From Hippasteria phrygiana (lineage: Eukaryota > Echinodermata > Asteroidea > Valvatida > Goniasteridae), in assembly GCA_037893225.1 (NCBI GenBank), contig JAZGUH010000209.1, positions 806,001-870,000 of the forward strand: a stretch of 64,000 nucleotides of DNA. Direction: 5' to 3'. Positions 58,401 through 60,221 of the stretch are shown piece by piece. The notes below the pieces were generated by a model. It ran no database searches. It was given only the letters and a program-made list of their open reading frames with translations, and had not been told where the DNA came from. How positions within the stretch are numbered: the first letter of the stretch is position 1; every line of letters begins with the position of its first letter. Position numbers and translations under genes: made by a program.

Positions 58401-58940
58401 CACTCACAACTAAAGTATGCCAAACAATAGGAAGATATTTAAATACTCATTGACTATCGTTCTGTTAATCGCCATTTTGACAAGTTCAATGAGTTGGAAT
58501 TTTTGTTAATTGAGCAGAAAAATGCGATAACCCGCTTTATAAATGATAAATTTGAAAGTTTGGAGTGGTGTAATGGAAAACTAATCGATTAGGAACTGAA
58601 TAAATGTTTGAATTCACCAGATCTGTAAGAGATATAGTTTCCAGACAAAAACAAATTTATGTTTTTTAGCCGCGTTGCATCGCAGACGGGGCTCTATCAG
58701 TTGGCGTTGTTGTTCTTTTTCTTCTTCTTGTGCCAAATTCGTTTTCGCGACACGGCTCAACAGAAGAGGGCGCTACAACATTTACTATGCTTTACTGATT
58801 CATAGGTGGATGACACGGCTACTGCACAAATTCATGCTTTCAACAGGAATTTAATTATCTTGCTGAGGAACTCATTTTGTCATTTCATTGATCTAATTTT
58901 CCCTTCTTTTATTTCCTCACAGGAAGACTTGATGGATTGA
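13423..58940 (+). CDS. STK11IP: STK11IP (LKB1-interacting protein 1) - whole gene, 22 coding exons
   Basis: Joining 22 GT-AG exons (each listed separately) gives one frame of about 1522 residues with every phase matched. The order fits vertebrate STK11IP (about 1090 residues). It has an N-terminal segment (1-84), leucine-rich repeats (about 100-300), a Ser/Thr-rich linker, and a conserved region with a W-L motif (395-620). A zinc ribbon with C695/C698 and C743/C746 follows, then a long Ser-rich stretch (793-1215), a DVDHRLKLYFSMSLF block and C-terminal strands ending APWKEMFGVEL. Known family role: a scaffold that binds the kinase LKB1 and SMAD4, and a lysosome-associated mTORC1 substrate affecting V-ATPase and autophagy. 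The extra length is mostly exon 15. The last exon is uncertain (see exons 21 and 22). The assignment rests on remembered family similarity, not a search. Confidence 0.88.
14419..14618 (+). CDS. STK11IP: STK11IP exon 2
   Basis: Acceptor CTACAG at 14413-14418. GC completes a Ser codon and the peptide runs GKILNGCCNLALTTHTMAHL..., matching the family's G-(D/K)-x-x-L-x-G-C motif. Ends AAG|GTTTGC, phase 0. The ATG at 14469 is internal, not the start. Confidence 0.85.
14775..14917. mobile_element. CCCTCC MITE, copy 1
   Basis: TTAA (14771-14774) before AAAACCCTCC-type start; AGGAGGG then TTAA (14918-14921) at the other end. The interior (AACTCTCACAGTTTGTGTG) matches 37406-37540 in inverse orientation. 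Confidence 0.7.
15150..15412. mobile_element. CCCCTTG MITE (GTTCTTGAATGGGAG subtype), copy 1
   Basis: Landmarks GACCACCTGGCCGG, TGTTCTTGAATGGGAGTG and AAAGCTTTCATTCACATGAA; right end ACAAGG GG directly before TTAA (15413-15416). Left end not exact. Confidence 0.6.
16023..16190 (+). CDS. STK11IP: STK11IP exon 3 (start of LRR region)
   Basis: Acceptor TTTCTGTGCAG. 56 codons, phase 0 at both ends, donor CAG|GTACGG. Contains FRSLTMLEIKKVPVHMLNGL and LQVLICSRCVQSLQ, matching the family's first LRR and its Q-L-x-x-L-I-C-S-R signature. Confidence 0.9.
16232..16550. mobile_element. GTAGTGTACA foldback element, full copy
   Basis: Inverted ends TTTTAAATGTAGTGTACAT and GTGTACACTACATTTAAAA. The interior contains ATCGTTTTCCAACGATTGTC with a CGGCCG centre. 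Confidence 0.7.
16927..17243. mobile_element. CCCCTTG MITE (GTTCTTGAATGGGAG subtype), copy 2
   Basis: TTAA (16923-16926) then CCCCTTGCCTCTGG. Interior is the reverse complement of copy 1 and carries a poly-C run (17046-17059). Confidence 0.6.
17378..17485 (+). CDS. STK11IP: STK11IP exon 4
   Basis: Acceptor TTTTCTGTGGTAG. 36 codons ILLSSCGGDMLSEGPW...LNLSYNHIDALDDSL, then donor CTG|GTAATG. The S-C-G-G-D segment and following LRR match the family. Confidence 0.9.
17632..17776. mobile_element. CCCTGCCAGACGC MITE, copy 2 (inverse)
   Basis: CCCTAACCCTCCAGGG...ACCCTGCCAGACGC on one side, TGCGTCTGGCAGGG then TTAGGGTTAG on the other. Confidence 0.7.
17905..17997 (+). repeat. (GTGA)n microsatellite in intron 4
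   Basis: About 23 uninterrupted GTGA/GAGT units, sense to STK11IP. It is followed by TTTTGGTTTAACGCCGTG, a non-repeat sequence that may belong to a SINE-like element ending in this microsatellite. Confidence 0.9.
18147..18380. mobile_element. TATACTACTCAAA MITE, copy 1 (mariner-like ends)
   Basis: Ends TATACTACTCAAAAG...AAGGATCAAAC and GATCCTTTAATATTTTTGAG then TAGTATA. The interior CATGGACATGCGCTGCAGTG is shared with 59969-60221. Confidence 0.7.
18445..18788. mobile_element. GGATTTTGGAGGATT-repeat element, TTAA-flanked
   Basis: TTAA (18441-18444), CCCTGACCC start, GGGTTAGGG end and TTAA (18789-18792). The interior is an irregular array of GGAGGATTTTGGAGGATTGA units. Confidence 0.8.
19353..19697. 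mobile_element. CATTCATAAATGCC MITE
   Basis: Inverted ends CATTCATAAATGCCT and AGGCATTTATGAATG. The interior has three copies of GTTTAAAC(A/G)CGG around 19418-19460. Confidence 0.6.
19699..19815. repeat. Long imperfect hairpin
   Basis: Arms starting GGGGATAAAAATGTGATGAC and ending GTCATCACACTTTTATCCCC pair over most of 45 bases around a small centre. Probably a separate short MITE. Confidence 0.65.
19912..19983 (+). CDS. STK11IP: STK11IP exon 5
   Basis: Acceptor CCGTTCTACAG. 24 codons RLLPVLKMLDLSHNELKHTR..., one LRR unit, donor GAG|GTAAAG, phase 0. Confidence 0.9.
19984..21237 (+). other. STK11IP intron 5, no other gene
   Basis: Contains an (AC)n tract at about 20253-20272. Otherwise I see no recognised element. 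Confidence 0.4.
21238..21471 (+). CDS. STK11IP: STK11IP exon 6 (LRRs)
   Basis: 78 codons with three LRR units: LTHLNLGYNHLERVPTLG, LQTLVLRNNSLDNLAGL and LLELDLGNNCLYEGKEL. Acceptor CCCCCAG, donor GAG|GTGAAT, phase 0. A good match to the family. Confidence 0.92.
21657..21746 (+). CDS. STK11IP: STK11IP exon 7 (LRR cap)
   Basis: Acceptor TTTCACAG. 30 codons VNLLGNPLAFDPCYRSVVIS..., the LRR C-terminal cap with G-N-P-L, donor AAG|GTAGGA. Confidence 0.92.
21747..23585 (+). other. STK11IP intron 7
   Basis: Holds one end of a CCCTAACC-type element (TTAA 21971-21974, then CCCTAAACC and GGATTTTG units to about 22057) and a MITE at 22969. The rest is unassigned. Confidence 0.4.
22969..23150. mobile_element. 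AAGCCAGTTCGGTAT MITE, copy C (right end lost)
   Basis: Starts AATAAGCCAGTTCGGTAT. The interior CGGGATAAAAT, CTGACGTGATGTCACG matches copies A, B and D; there is no right end. Confidence 0.7.
23586..23627 (+). CDS. STK11IP: STK11IP exon 8
   Basis: A 14-codon exon MYLDGIPLSNTEYQ between CACACTCATAG and CAG|GTAATC. It matches the short F-L-L-D-G-x-x-L-S segment after the LRRs in the family. Confidence 0.8.
23852..23930 (+). repeat. (AGGTC)n pentanucleotide array
   Basis: About 15 nearly perfect CAGGT/AGGTC units in intron 8. Overlapping AGGTCA hexamers occur every 5 bases. Confidence 0.9.
25267..25690. mobile_element. CCAGTTCG element, TTAA-flanked
   Basis: TTAA (25263-25266) + CCAGTTCGCGTCGG and CCGGTGCGAACTGG + TTAA (25691-25694). 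424 bp, no transposase seen. Confidence 0.75.
25877..26010 (+). repeat. tRNA-derived SINE
   Basis: Box A region TAGCTCAGTTGGTAGAGC and box B-like GTTTCGAATCC, followed by the family tail CCAGTTTTCTTTGTTCAC. Confidence 0.8.
26134..26262 (+). repeat. tRNA-derived SINE
   Basis: TGCTCAGTTGGTAGAGC and AAGTTCAAATCC with the same tail, about 120 bases after the previous copy. A small insertion (TACATTT) lies before the box A region. Confidence 0.75.
26736..26840. mobile_element. CCCCTTG MITE (GCGTCATCC subtype), right-end fragment
   Basis: AATCCAACAATGGATTGAAA, two GCGTCATCCG motifs and CGCAAAGG before TTAA (26841-26844). Confidence 0.65.
26851..27129. mobile_element. CAGGGGTGA element
   Basis: Ends CAGGGGTGAGATTTC and AAATTTCACCCCTG. 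Interior AAATTACCTCTGCAACCTGA. A related diverged copy lies at about 14102-14360. Confidence 0.55.
27237..27453 (+). CDS. STK11IP: STK11IP exon 9
   Basis: Acceptor CTAATCAG. 72 codons plus one base; Ser/Thr-rich linker, then a basic run KGKRSKGKRAPKVRNVSI, matching the family's R-V-R-R-A-S-I segment. Donor G|GTGAGG, phase 1. Confidence 0.85.
27595..27807. mobile_element. TCTCAAACCCTGGCTTGGGC family, copy 2
   Basis: Ends GGCATTTCTCAAACTCTAAC and CCAAGGTTTGAGAAATGGCC with GGCTTCGG repeats. Interior is the reverse of 46587-46827. Confidence 0.65.
28404..28931 (+). CDS. STK11IP: STK11IP exon 10
   Basis: Acceptor TTTTTCCATCCGCAG. CT completes an Ala codon. 175 codons: ELEKMRQLHGADWLLALQAP matches the family's E-L-x-x-M-x-x-x-x-G-x-x-W-L-x-x motif; the rest is acidic and Ser-rich. 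The donor G|GTCTGA at 28932 is weak, but phase 1 fits exon 11 exactly. A MITE begins 31 bases later. Confidence 0.85.
28963..29103. mobile_element. CCCTGCCAGACGC MITE, copy 3, TTAA-flanked
   Basis: TTAA (28959-28962) + CCCTAACCCTGCCAGACGC and GGTTAGGG + TTAA (29104-29107). Confidence 0.8.
29640..29930. repeat. Repeat shared with 48700-48965
   Basis: Shared blocks include CATCGTTGTACGATAGATCT, TTGGGCAAAGTTTATTGTAC and GGCCCTGCAGCCAAGACCAA. At 48.7 kb the same sequence leads into a hammerhead-like core, so this is probably a Penelope-like terminal-repeat fragment. Confidence 0.6.
30039..30192 (+). CDS. STK11IP: STK11IP exon 11
   Basis: Acceptor AACCCCCAG. Peptide starts EHDLCSPLLVTLQD and includes CHLFLTVKETHLEERDL; matches the family's L-C-x-P-L-L-V and C-F-L-x-V-x-x-x-H-L strands (PH-like region). 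Donor AG|GTGAGT, phase 2. Confidence 0.9.
30193..31621 (+). other. STK11IP intron 11, no other gene recognised
   Basis: A 138-codon frame at 30519-30935 shows no known domain. A local duplication (CCAATGTC...TTTACT(T/C)GACAAG) lies at 30479-30560. Confidence 0.4.
31622..31763 (+). CDS. STK11IP: STK11IP exon 12
   Basis: One base plus 47 codons ending CAG|GTACAC. Peptide ...DILPVVKLTFDYIRKDRKKR matches the family's L-x-F-x-Y-I-x-x-D-R segment. The phase requires the acceptor at GTAG (31618-31621), with the pyrimidine tract 15-30 bases upstream; the nicer CACTCAG at 31637 is out of phase. Confidence 0.8.
32306..32492 (+). CDS. STK11IP: STK11IP exon 13 (first half of zinc ribbon)
   Basis: Acceptor ATTCCTCTTAG. 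62 codons plus one base; contains MFQCLKCSMEF (C695, C698), matching F-Q-C-L-x-C in the family. Donor G|GTGAGT. Confidence 0.9.
32590..32830. repeat. Repeat shared with 49973-50150
   Basis: AGGTAAAGGGATACGATCAA, a small hairpin GGTAGGGTTGG...CCAACCCTACC, and ATTCCAGAGAAATTATCCCA recur at the end of STK11IP exon 21. Confidence 0.7.
32917..33566. mobile_element. Deleted Tc1/mariner transposon
   Basis: Ends CAGTGGTGTGCAAAATTATT and AATAATTTTGCACACCACTG, flanked by TA on both sides (32915-32916, 33567-33568). 650 bp instead of the usual 1.3-1.7 kb. Confidence 0.85.
33339..33500 (-). pseudogene. Tc1 transposase C-terminus remnant
   Basis: Minus-strand peptide ETLWNELQKTWNSISVETL then MPERCATVIAPKGGHTKY and a stop at 33341-33339. 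This is the conserved C-terminal helix and K-G-G-x-T-K-Y end of Tc1-type transposases. The DDE core is gone. Confidence 0.8.
33598..33631 (+). repeat. Short interstitial telomere-like TTAGGG repeat
   Basis: GATTAGGGTTAGGGTTGGGG then TTAGGATG, three to four units with changes, 30 bases after the Tc1 element. Confidence 0.7.
33803..34013. mobile_element. CCCCTTG MITE (GCGTCATCC subtype), copy 2
   Basis: TTAA (33799-33802) + CCCCTTGGGC and ACGCAAGGGGG at the right, with the same interior as copy 1. Confidence 0.75.
34375..36526. mobile_element. 2.15-kb DNA transposon with TATAAGCCGCA subterminal repeats
   Basis: Inverted ends TACCGTAATTTTCGGAATAT and ATATTCCGAAAATTACGGTA, with TATG on both outer sides (possible 4-bp duplication). 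At least three TATAAGCCGC motifs sit near each end (34408, 34453, 34472; 36433, 36450, 36491). No intact transposase is visible. Superfamily not assigned. Confidence 0.75.
35968..36024. repeat. 57-bp perfect palindrome
   Basis: Two perfect 28-base arms beginning AAGTTGTGTACGTATTAAAG separated by a single T. Lies inside the 2.15-kb transposon. Confidence 0.95.
36856..37039 (+). CDS. STK11IP: STK11IP exon 14 (second half of zinc ribbon)
   Basis: Acceptor GGCATGTTAG. AT completes Asp, then IESWMNEVPVCPACNSDLI (C743, C746), matching V-C-P-x-C-x-S-D in the family. 60 codons follow to the donor AA|GTACGG, phase 2. Confidence 0.9.
37406..37540. mobile_element. CCCTCC MITE, copy 2
   Basis: TTAA (37402-37405) + CCCTCCTGTGC; right end ATAGGAGGG followed by TTTTA. 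Confidence 0.7.
37587..37724. mobile_element. CCCTCC MITE, copy 3, TTAA-flanked
   Basis: TTAA (37583-37586) + CCTCCGACTG and GAGAGGGAGGG + TTAA (37725-37728). The interior matches 49369-49503 in inverse orientation. Confidence 0.75.
37795..39133 (+). CDS. STK11IP: STK11IP exon 15 (long Ser-rich exon)
   Basis: After an uninterrupted T-run and TTAG, one base plus 446 codons to AAG|GTTTGT. Most is Ser/Asn/Thr/Glu-rich and probably disordered (for example SSSSSGTSTLVNSSGMLSP). The end, DVDHRLKLYFSMSLFGGKEE, is the conserved V-D-H-R-L-x-L block of the family. This single exon explains most of the extra length over vertebrate proteins. The ATG at 37949 is internal. Confidence 0.9.
39308..39420 (-). 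repeat. tRNA-derived SINE (minus), diverged
   Basis: GTGAACAAAGAAAACTGGCA and the complement of a box A/B pair, shortened. A further 3' fragment lies at 39695-39718. Confidence 0.65.
39536..39633 (+). CDS. STK11IP: STK11IP exon 16
   Basis: Acceptor GACACCCGCAG. Peptide CQIFQFSKSANYSGLLVVST, then DVYIMRIGKEE, matching the family strand pattern G-x-x-x-L-V-V-S-D-x-x-L-Y-L-L-K. Donor AG|GTACGA, phase 2. Confidence 0.88.
39810..40289. mobile_element. GTAGTGTACA foldback element with GC-rich hairpin
   Basis: Ends GTAGTGTACATGATTGGT and ACCAATCGTGTACACTAC. The centre (39973-40083) folds on itself: GTCAAGGCGCGCATGGCTA against TAGCCACGCGCGCCTTGAC, with CGCCCCG/CGGGGCG inside. Confidence 0.75.
40329..40507 (+). 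CDS. STK11IP: STK11IP exon 17
   Basis: Acceptor TTTAATGCTCAG. One base plus 59 codons plus one: EKPSDWLTKRSQHSIRDLLH and FQLDFNNDGVLYTIVVRDAG, matching the W-L-x-x-x...L-x-x-I-x-(V/L)-G strands. Donor A|GTAAGC. Confidence 0.88.
40596..40894. mobile_element. CCCCTTG MITE (GTTCTTGAATGGGAG subtype), copy 3
   Basis: GACCACCTGGCCGG, TTGTTCTTGAATGGGAGTG and CGAGGGG before TTAA (40895-40898). Confidence 0.65.
40932..41123 (+). CDS. STK11IP: STK11IP exon 18
   Basis: Acceptor TGTTAAAACAG. GG completes Arg; 63 codons with KKRRFKGVVRDHPNTLMNIM and ISLYLLAYSK; donor G|GTGGGC, phase 1. Less conserved than its neighbours, but phase and position fit. Confidence 0.82.
41188..41389. mobile_element. CCCCTTG MITE (GCGTCATCC-related), TTAA-flanked
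   Basis: TTAA (41184-41187) + TCCCTTGTGTACGG and GGCAAGGGG + TTAA (41390-41393). Confidence 0.75.
42330..42518. mobile_element. CCCCTTG MITE (GCGTCATCC subtype), TTAA-flanked
   Basis: TTAA (42326-42329) + CCCCTTGCATACGG and CATACTCAAGGGG + TTAA (42519-42522). Confidence 0.85.
42860..43419 (+). mobile_element. Deleted mariner transposon
   Basis: Ends CGAGTGTCGGCTGAAAAG and CTTTTCAGCCGACCCTCG with TA on both sides (42858-42859, 43420-43421). 560 bp against about 1.3 kb for intact mariners. Confidence 0.9.
42972..43257 (+). pseudogene. Mariner transposase fragment (frameshifted)
   Basis: Three frames in turn give VENILSTELGMSKVSARWVP, then SDQKRTRLVMSRYNLECFEA, then CWVHPFEPEMKRQSMQWK and SPPPKKAKV. 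These are the mariner blocks around the first catalytic Asp; that residue is altered here (E-D-C-W in place of D-E-T-W). Frameshifts, a stop and large deletions make it inactive. Confidence 0.88.
43422..44560 (+). other. Part of intron 18, no gene
   Basis: AT-rich. 43835-44215 has GAATATTTGAATATTTG at one side and related ATCGAATATTTGG at the other, perhaps a diverged transposon. Confidence 0.35.
44568..45245 (+). repeat. 20-bp minisatellite TGCTCAGAACTATGCACGCG
   Basis: More than 30 units with few changes in STK11IP intron 18. Two shortened units (GCACGCTGAACTATGCACGT) recur about 173 bases apart. Five adjacent units near 45090-45180 share a CGCG to CGCC change. All three frames are open, since the unit length is not a multiple of three; the long ORFs are artefacts. 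Confidence 0.95.
45246..46358 (+). other. Rest of intron 18, no gene
   Basis: AT-rich. 45600-45660 and 45840-45900 look like an inverted pair (AACATGTTTAGC(A/G)TCC and complement), perhaps ends of a short element of about 280 bp. Confidence 0.4.
46359..46528 (+). CDS. STK11IP: STK11IP exon 19
   Basis: Acceptor GTTTCCATAG. CA completes Ala, then MALDLLPVSILVTPDDLYLA and TLKDHHKITDVGEV, matching the family's V-S-L-L-L-T-P-x-x-L-x-L-L strand. Donor GTG|GTGAGT, phase 0. Confidence 0.9.
46587..46827. mobile_element. TCTCAAACCCTGGCTTGGGC family, copy 3
   Basis: About 27-bp ends: GGACATTTCTCGAACCCTGG and CCAGGGTTTGAGAAACGTCC. Confidence 0.75.
47612..47662 (+). CDS. STK11IP: STK11IP exon 20
   Basis: Acceptor TTCTTTCTCCAG. 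17 codons ELYEDTPSDISIVFFHE, matching Y-x-x-x-P-x-D-x-x-x-x-F-x-x-E. Donor GAG|GTGAGT. Confidence 0.88.
47721..48125. repeat. AAATCCAACA-repeat element, CCCTAACC-type start
   Basis: TTAA (47717-47720) + CCCTAACCCC, then about 15 variants of AAATCCAACA(A/G). The right end is not clear. Confidence 0.6.
48700..49190 (+). mobile_element. Penelope-like terminal repeat fragment
   Basis: Shares blocks with 29640-29930 and continues through a hammerhead-like core into CTCTGGTTCTTTTCAGAACC and GAGAAATATTTCCACATGG. Confidence 0.6.
49076..49109 (+). ncRNA. Hammerhead ribozyme-like core
   Basis: CTGAAGA (49076-49082) fits the CTGANGA core. A perfect 7-bp stem II follows (CGGTCAG/CTGACCG, loop AGCATA), then GAACGTC (one change from the GAAACGTC seen at 7773). 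The core is better preserved than the 7748 copy. Self-cleavage cannot be judged by eye. Confidence 0.55.
49369..49503. mobile_element. CCCTCC MITE, copy 4, TTAA-flanked
   Basis: TTAA (49365-49368) + CCCTCCCTCTC and AGTAGGAGGG + TTAA (49504-49507). Confidence 0.85.
49799..49942 (+). CDS. STK11IP: STK11IP exon 21
   Basis: Acceptor TTTCTTTTTTTTGCAG. 48 codons with SEQSYWHIQTENRSSLFCLL and APWKEMFGVELKKTIHPSL, matching the family's F-W-x-x-x-x-x-x-x...P-W-E-E-L-F end. At AAG|GTTGGT (49943) it can splice to exon 22. If it is not spliced, the frame runs 25 codons further to TGA at 50015-50017 through a dispersed repeat; a better donor G|GTAAGG at 49974 also exists. Confidence 0.85.
50018..51132. 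other. No gene; short tandem repeats
   Basis: A CCCCAATCA-type 9-bp array (50165-50222) and a GGACTTGTGAT array (50548-50632). Otherwise unassigned. Confidence 0.5.
50268..50273 (+). terminator. AATAAA, possible poly(A) signal of an unspliced STK11IP end
   Basis: AATAAA about 250 bases after the TGA at 50017, followed within 10 bases by an A-rich stretch. Relevant only if exon 21 is terminal. Confidence 0.3.
51133..51260. repeat. 128-bp near-perfect hairpin element
   Basis: Arms beginning TAGGCCGTGTCCGAATTACT and ending AGTAATTCGGACACGGCCCT pair over about 53 bases with few mismatches. Probably a MITE. Confidence 0.85.
51525..51580 (-). ncRNA. Degenerate hammerhead-like segment of Penelope-like element (minus)
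   Basis: The minus strand reads TTTGAGAAAGAACTTGCTTA, then AAGTTTGAAACGTTAGGCCA, the same order as at 7748-7786. Confidence 0.4.
51611..51715. mobile_element. hAT-type end fragment
   Basis: CAGGGTTGATAAAAATCATG followed by A/T runs matches the right end of 52089-53341; truncated by the next MITE. Confidence 0.55.
51720..51901. mobile_element. CCCCTTG MITE (GTTCTTGAATGGGAG subtype), copy 4
   Basis: GTTCTTGAATGGGAGTGTAA start, AAAAGGGG before TTAA (51902-51905). Confidence 0.65.
52089..53341. mobile_element. hAT-type transposon with 8-bp duplication
   Basis: Ends CGGGGTTGTTTGATTT and GATTGTATCAACCCTG, with ATTAGTAC on both sides (52081-52088 and 53342-53349). The CAGGG-like ends and 8-bp duplication fit hAT. 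Subterminal GATTTAAATCA repeats at the left; no transposase seen. Contains a (CCCCA)n tract. Confidence 0.82.
52484..52550. repeat. (CCCCA)n tract
   Basis: A C-run followed by about ten CCCCA units. The G-rich strand could form G-quadruplexes. Confidence 0.9.
53505..53976. mobile_element. AGATGATGTTGATTGC foldback element, TTAA-flanked
   Basis: TTAA (53501-53504) + AGATGATGTTGATTGCTGAG and CTCAGCAATCAACATCATCT + TTAA (53977-53980). Arms continue inward through most of the 472 bp (CAAGTCCCCTCTA against TAGAGGGGACTTG). Confidence 0.88.
53981..54540. other. No gene recognised
   Basis: AT-rich spacer within intron 21 or downstream of the gene. Confidence 0.3.
54545..55165 (-). mobile_element. 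LINE (non-LTR retrotransposon) 3' fragment
   Basis: Minus strand: a peptide SIHALRFYGPCLWNSMDGTV, then GGFKSFYKNVLISHC ends in TAG at 55014-55012. The R-F-x-G-P-x-L-W-N pattern is the usual C-terminus of LINE ORF2. About 450 bases of 3' UTR follow, ending in a short TGAAC repeat (54558-54577), a tail type known from L2/CR1-like LINEs. Family not fixed. Confidence 0.75.
55170..56525. other. No gene recognised
   Basis: AT-rich. Several short frames without domains. Confidence 0.3.
56530..56767. mobile_element. GGATTTTGGAGGATT-repeat element, TTAA-flanked
   Basis: TTAA (56526-56529) + CCCTAACCCCCTGG and CCATGGTTAGGG + TTAA (56768-56771). Interior CAATCCTCCAAAATCCTCC units. Confidence 0.85.
57230..57672. 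mobile_element. GTGACCC(G/A)CTCT element, copy 2 (diverged)
   Basis: Left TGTGACTGCCTCTCCAAAAT and right CCTTTTATTGTAGAGCGGGTCA (shown in part), interior CATTTTGTGTTCTCGAGATA. Confidence 0.5.
57727..57845 (-). repeat. tRNA-derived SINE (minus)
   Basis: The reverse complement has TAGCTCAGTTGGTAGAGCGC and GTTTGAATCCCGC, with the family tail CTTTCTTTGTTCAC. Confidence 0.8.
57846..58922. other. End of intron 21, no gene
   Basis: The 93-codon frame at 58058 has no recognised domain. The last 40 bases before exon 22 are pyrimidine-rich. Confidence 0.35.
58923..58940 (+). CDS. STK11IP: STK11IP probable last exon 22
   Basis: A strong acceptor (TTTTCCCTTCTTTTATTTCC then TCACAG) is followed by GAAGACTTGATGGATTGA, i.e. 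EDLMD and stop. In phase 0 it would end the protein ...HPSLTIK-EDLMD, close in length and character to the acidic C-terminus of the vertebrate protein. The intron would be 9.0 kb, so this is inference. No close AATAAA follows; the first seen is at 60504. Confidence 0.5.
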   Translation, partial: EDLMD

Positions 58941-59154
58941 CTTTATCCTAATACAATCTGATGCTCTTTGGTGCAATATGAATAGTACGCTCAGTTGAAG
59001 TTTGCCGCAAAAAGCTACTGAAAGATTGTAGAGCAAGAGATCTAAATGGTATGGTACGTGGCCTAGTCTTTCTTCTAGTCATCCTCTCTGGAACCAACTA
59101 TTGAGGGCGCTGTGTTACCAGGCAACAGGAAACATTGTGACTTTCCCGGTGTGC

Positions 59155-59225
59155 AGTCAGGCTGGCACAGTGGTTCTGACCTTGCCTTCCACCGCTGGTG
59201 ACCCCGGTTCAATTCCTGTCCATGT
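59155..59225 (+). repeat. tRNA-derived SINE head, second family
   Basis: TGGCACAGTGGTT fits box A and GGTTCAATTCC fits box B, 45 bases apart; different from the TAGCTCAGTTGG family. Confidence 0.65.
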
Positions 59226-59272
59226 TGCACTATATGGATTGGATTTAAGTCACCTGATTTGCGGGTTTTTCC

Positions 59273-59391
59273 TATAGAGTACTGAAGTCTGACGTCAGTT
59301 GCTGCGGCAATGGATCCAAACACATGCAGTTTAGAATGTATTCTGGTTCCAAACATTGCATTGATTGACGTCATCACTTCGGTACTCTATA
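59273..59391. mobile_element. TATAGAGTACCGAAG MITE with TGACGTCA, copy 3
   Basis: Ends TATAGAGTACTGAAG and CTTCGGTACTCTATA, two TGACGTCA sites. Confidence 0.85.
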
Positions 59392-59968
59392 GGAGTGGTA
59401 GAAGTGGAAAGGGGAAGGGGAGTTGTCCCCTGACCCCTGACCCCACCCCAGGGTTGGTCACAGTATGCAGGCACATGTTCTGATTGAAACTTGCTCTCCG
59501 AAAAACAATTGAAGGAGAGGCTTGAGAGTCTTGTGTTATACATTTTTAGTCCAATAAGGGTGTTGTATCATCGCTATTTTGCTGATGTACAGTAGTAAAT
59601 TGCATGTATTGAAATTAATTTTTTACATTCAGTTACCTTACGTCAATTGAAAAACGAAAGATCCTTAAAAATGTTGTGTTTTTTTTAATAGTATGTGACT
59701 TTAATTCAGTAACTATGAATTCACTTCTGTTCTTAACACCCCCCCCCCAAAAAAAAAAAGAATAGCTCCGTCATTCCCTAAAAAAATTGGCCTACCGAGA
59801 AATTGGTTTCCATTTTTTTTCCTCTTATCTGGATAAAGTGCAGACTTCCTGCTTAGGTTTTAGTATTGGTTTTAGGGATGGTTTTCTTTGAAGGAATAAG
59901 TCGATAGAAAAAAAAATAGGATGATACTATGTGATAAGTTTGAATACAGTGCAGTGGCAATTTCTTTA
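59392..59968. other. No gene recognised
   Basis: Contains a C8A10 homopolymer junction near 59741. Possible 3' UTR of STK11IP. Confidence 0.3.
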
Positions 59969-60221
59969 TATACTACTCAAACAAATTAAAGGATCAAACT
60001 AAATTATGAATTTTGTTTAACCCCTCCAGTCAATTTGACTTTGTACTTGGTACATCATGATACATACCTGACTGAGCAATTGCATCATCTCACATTCTGT
60101 GGTGCTTAACTAAGCATGGACATGCGCTGCAGTGTAAAATGAGTAAAATCAACTTCAGTACACACCTGACTGAAATTCACAAAGGCAAATGTCTGATCCT
60201 TTAATTTTTTTAGTAGTATAT
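59969..60221. mobile_element. TATACTACTCAAA MITE, copy 2
   Basis: Ends TATACTACTCAAAC and TTTTTTAGTAGTATA with the interior of 18147-18380. Confidence 0.75.
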
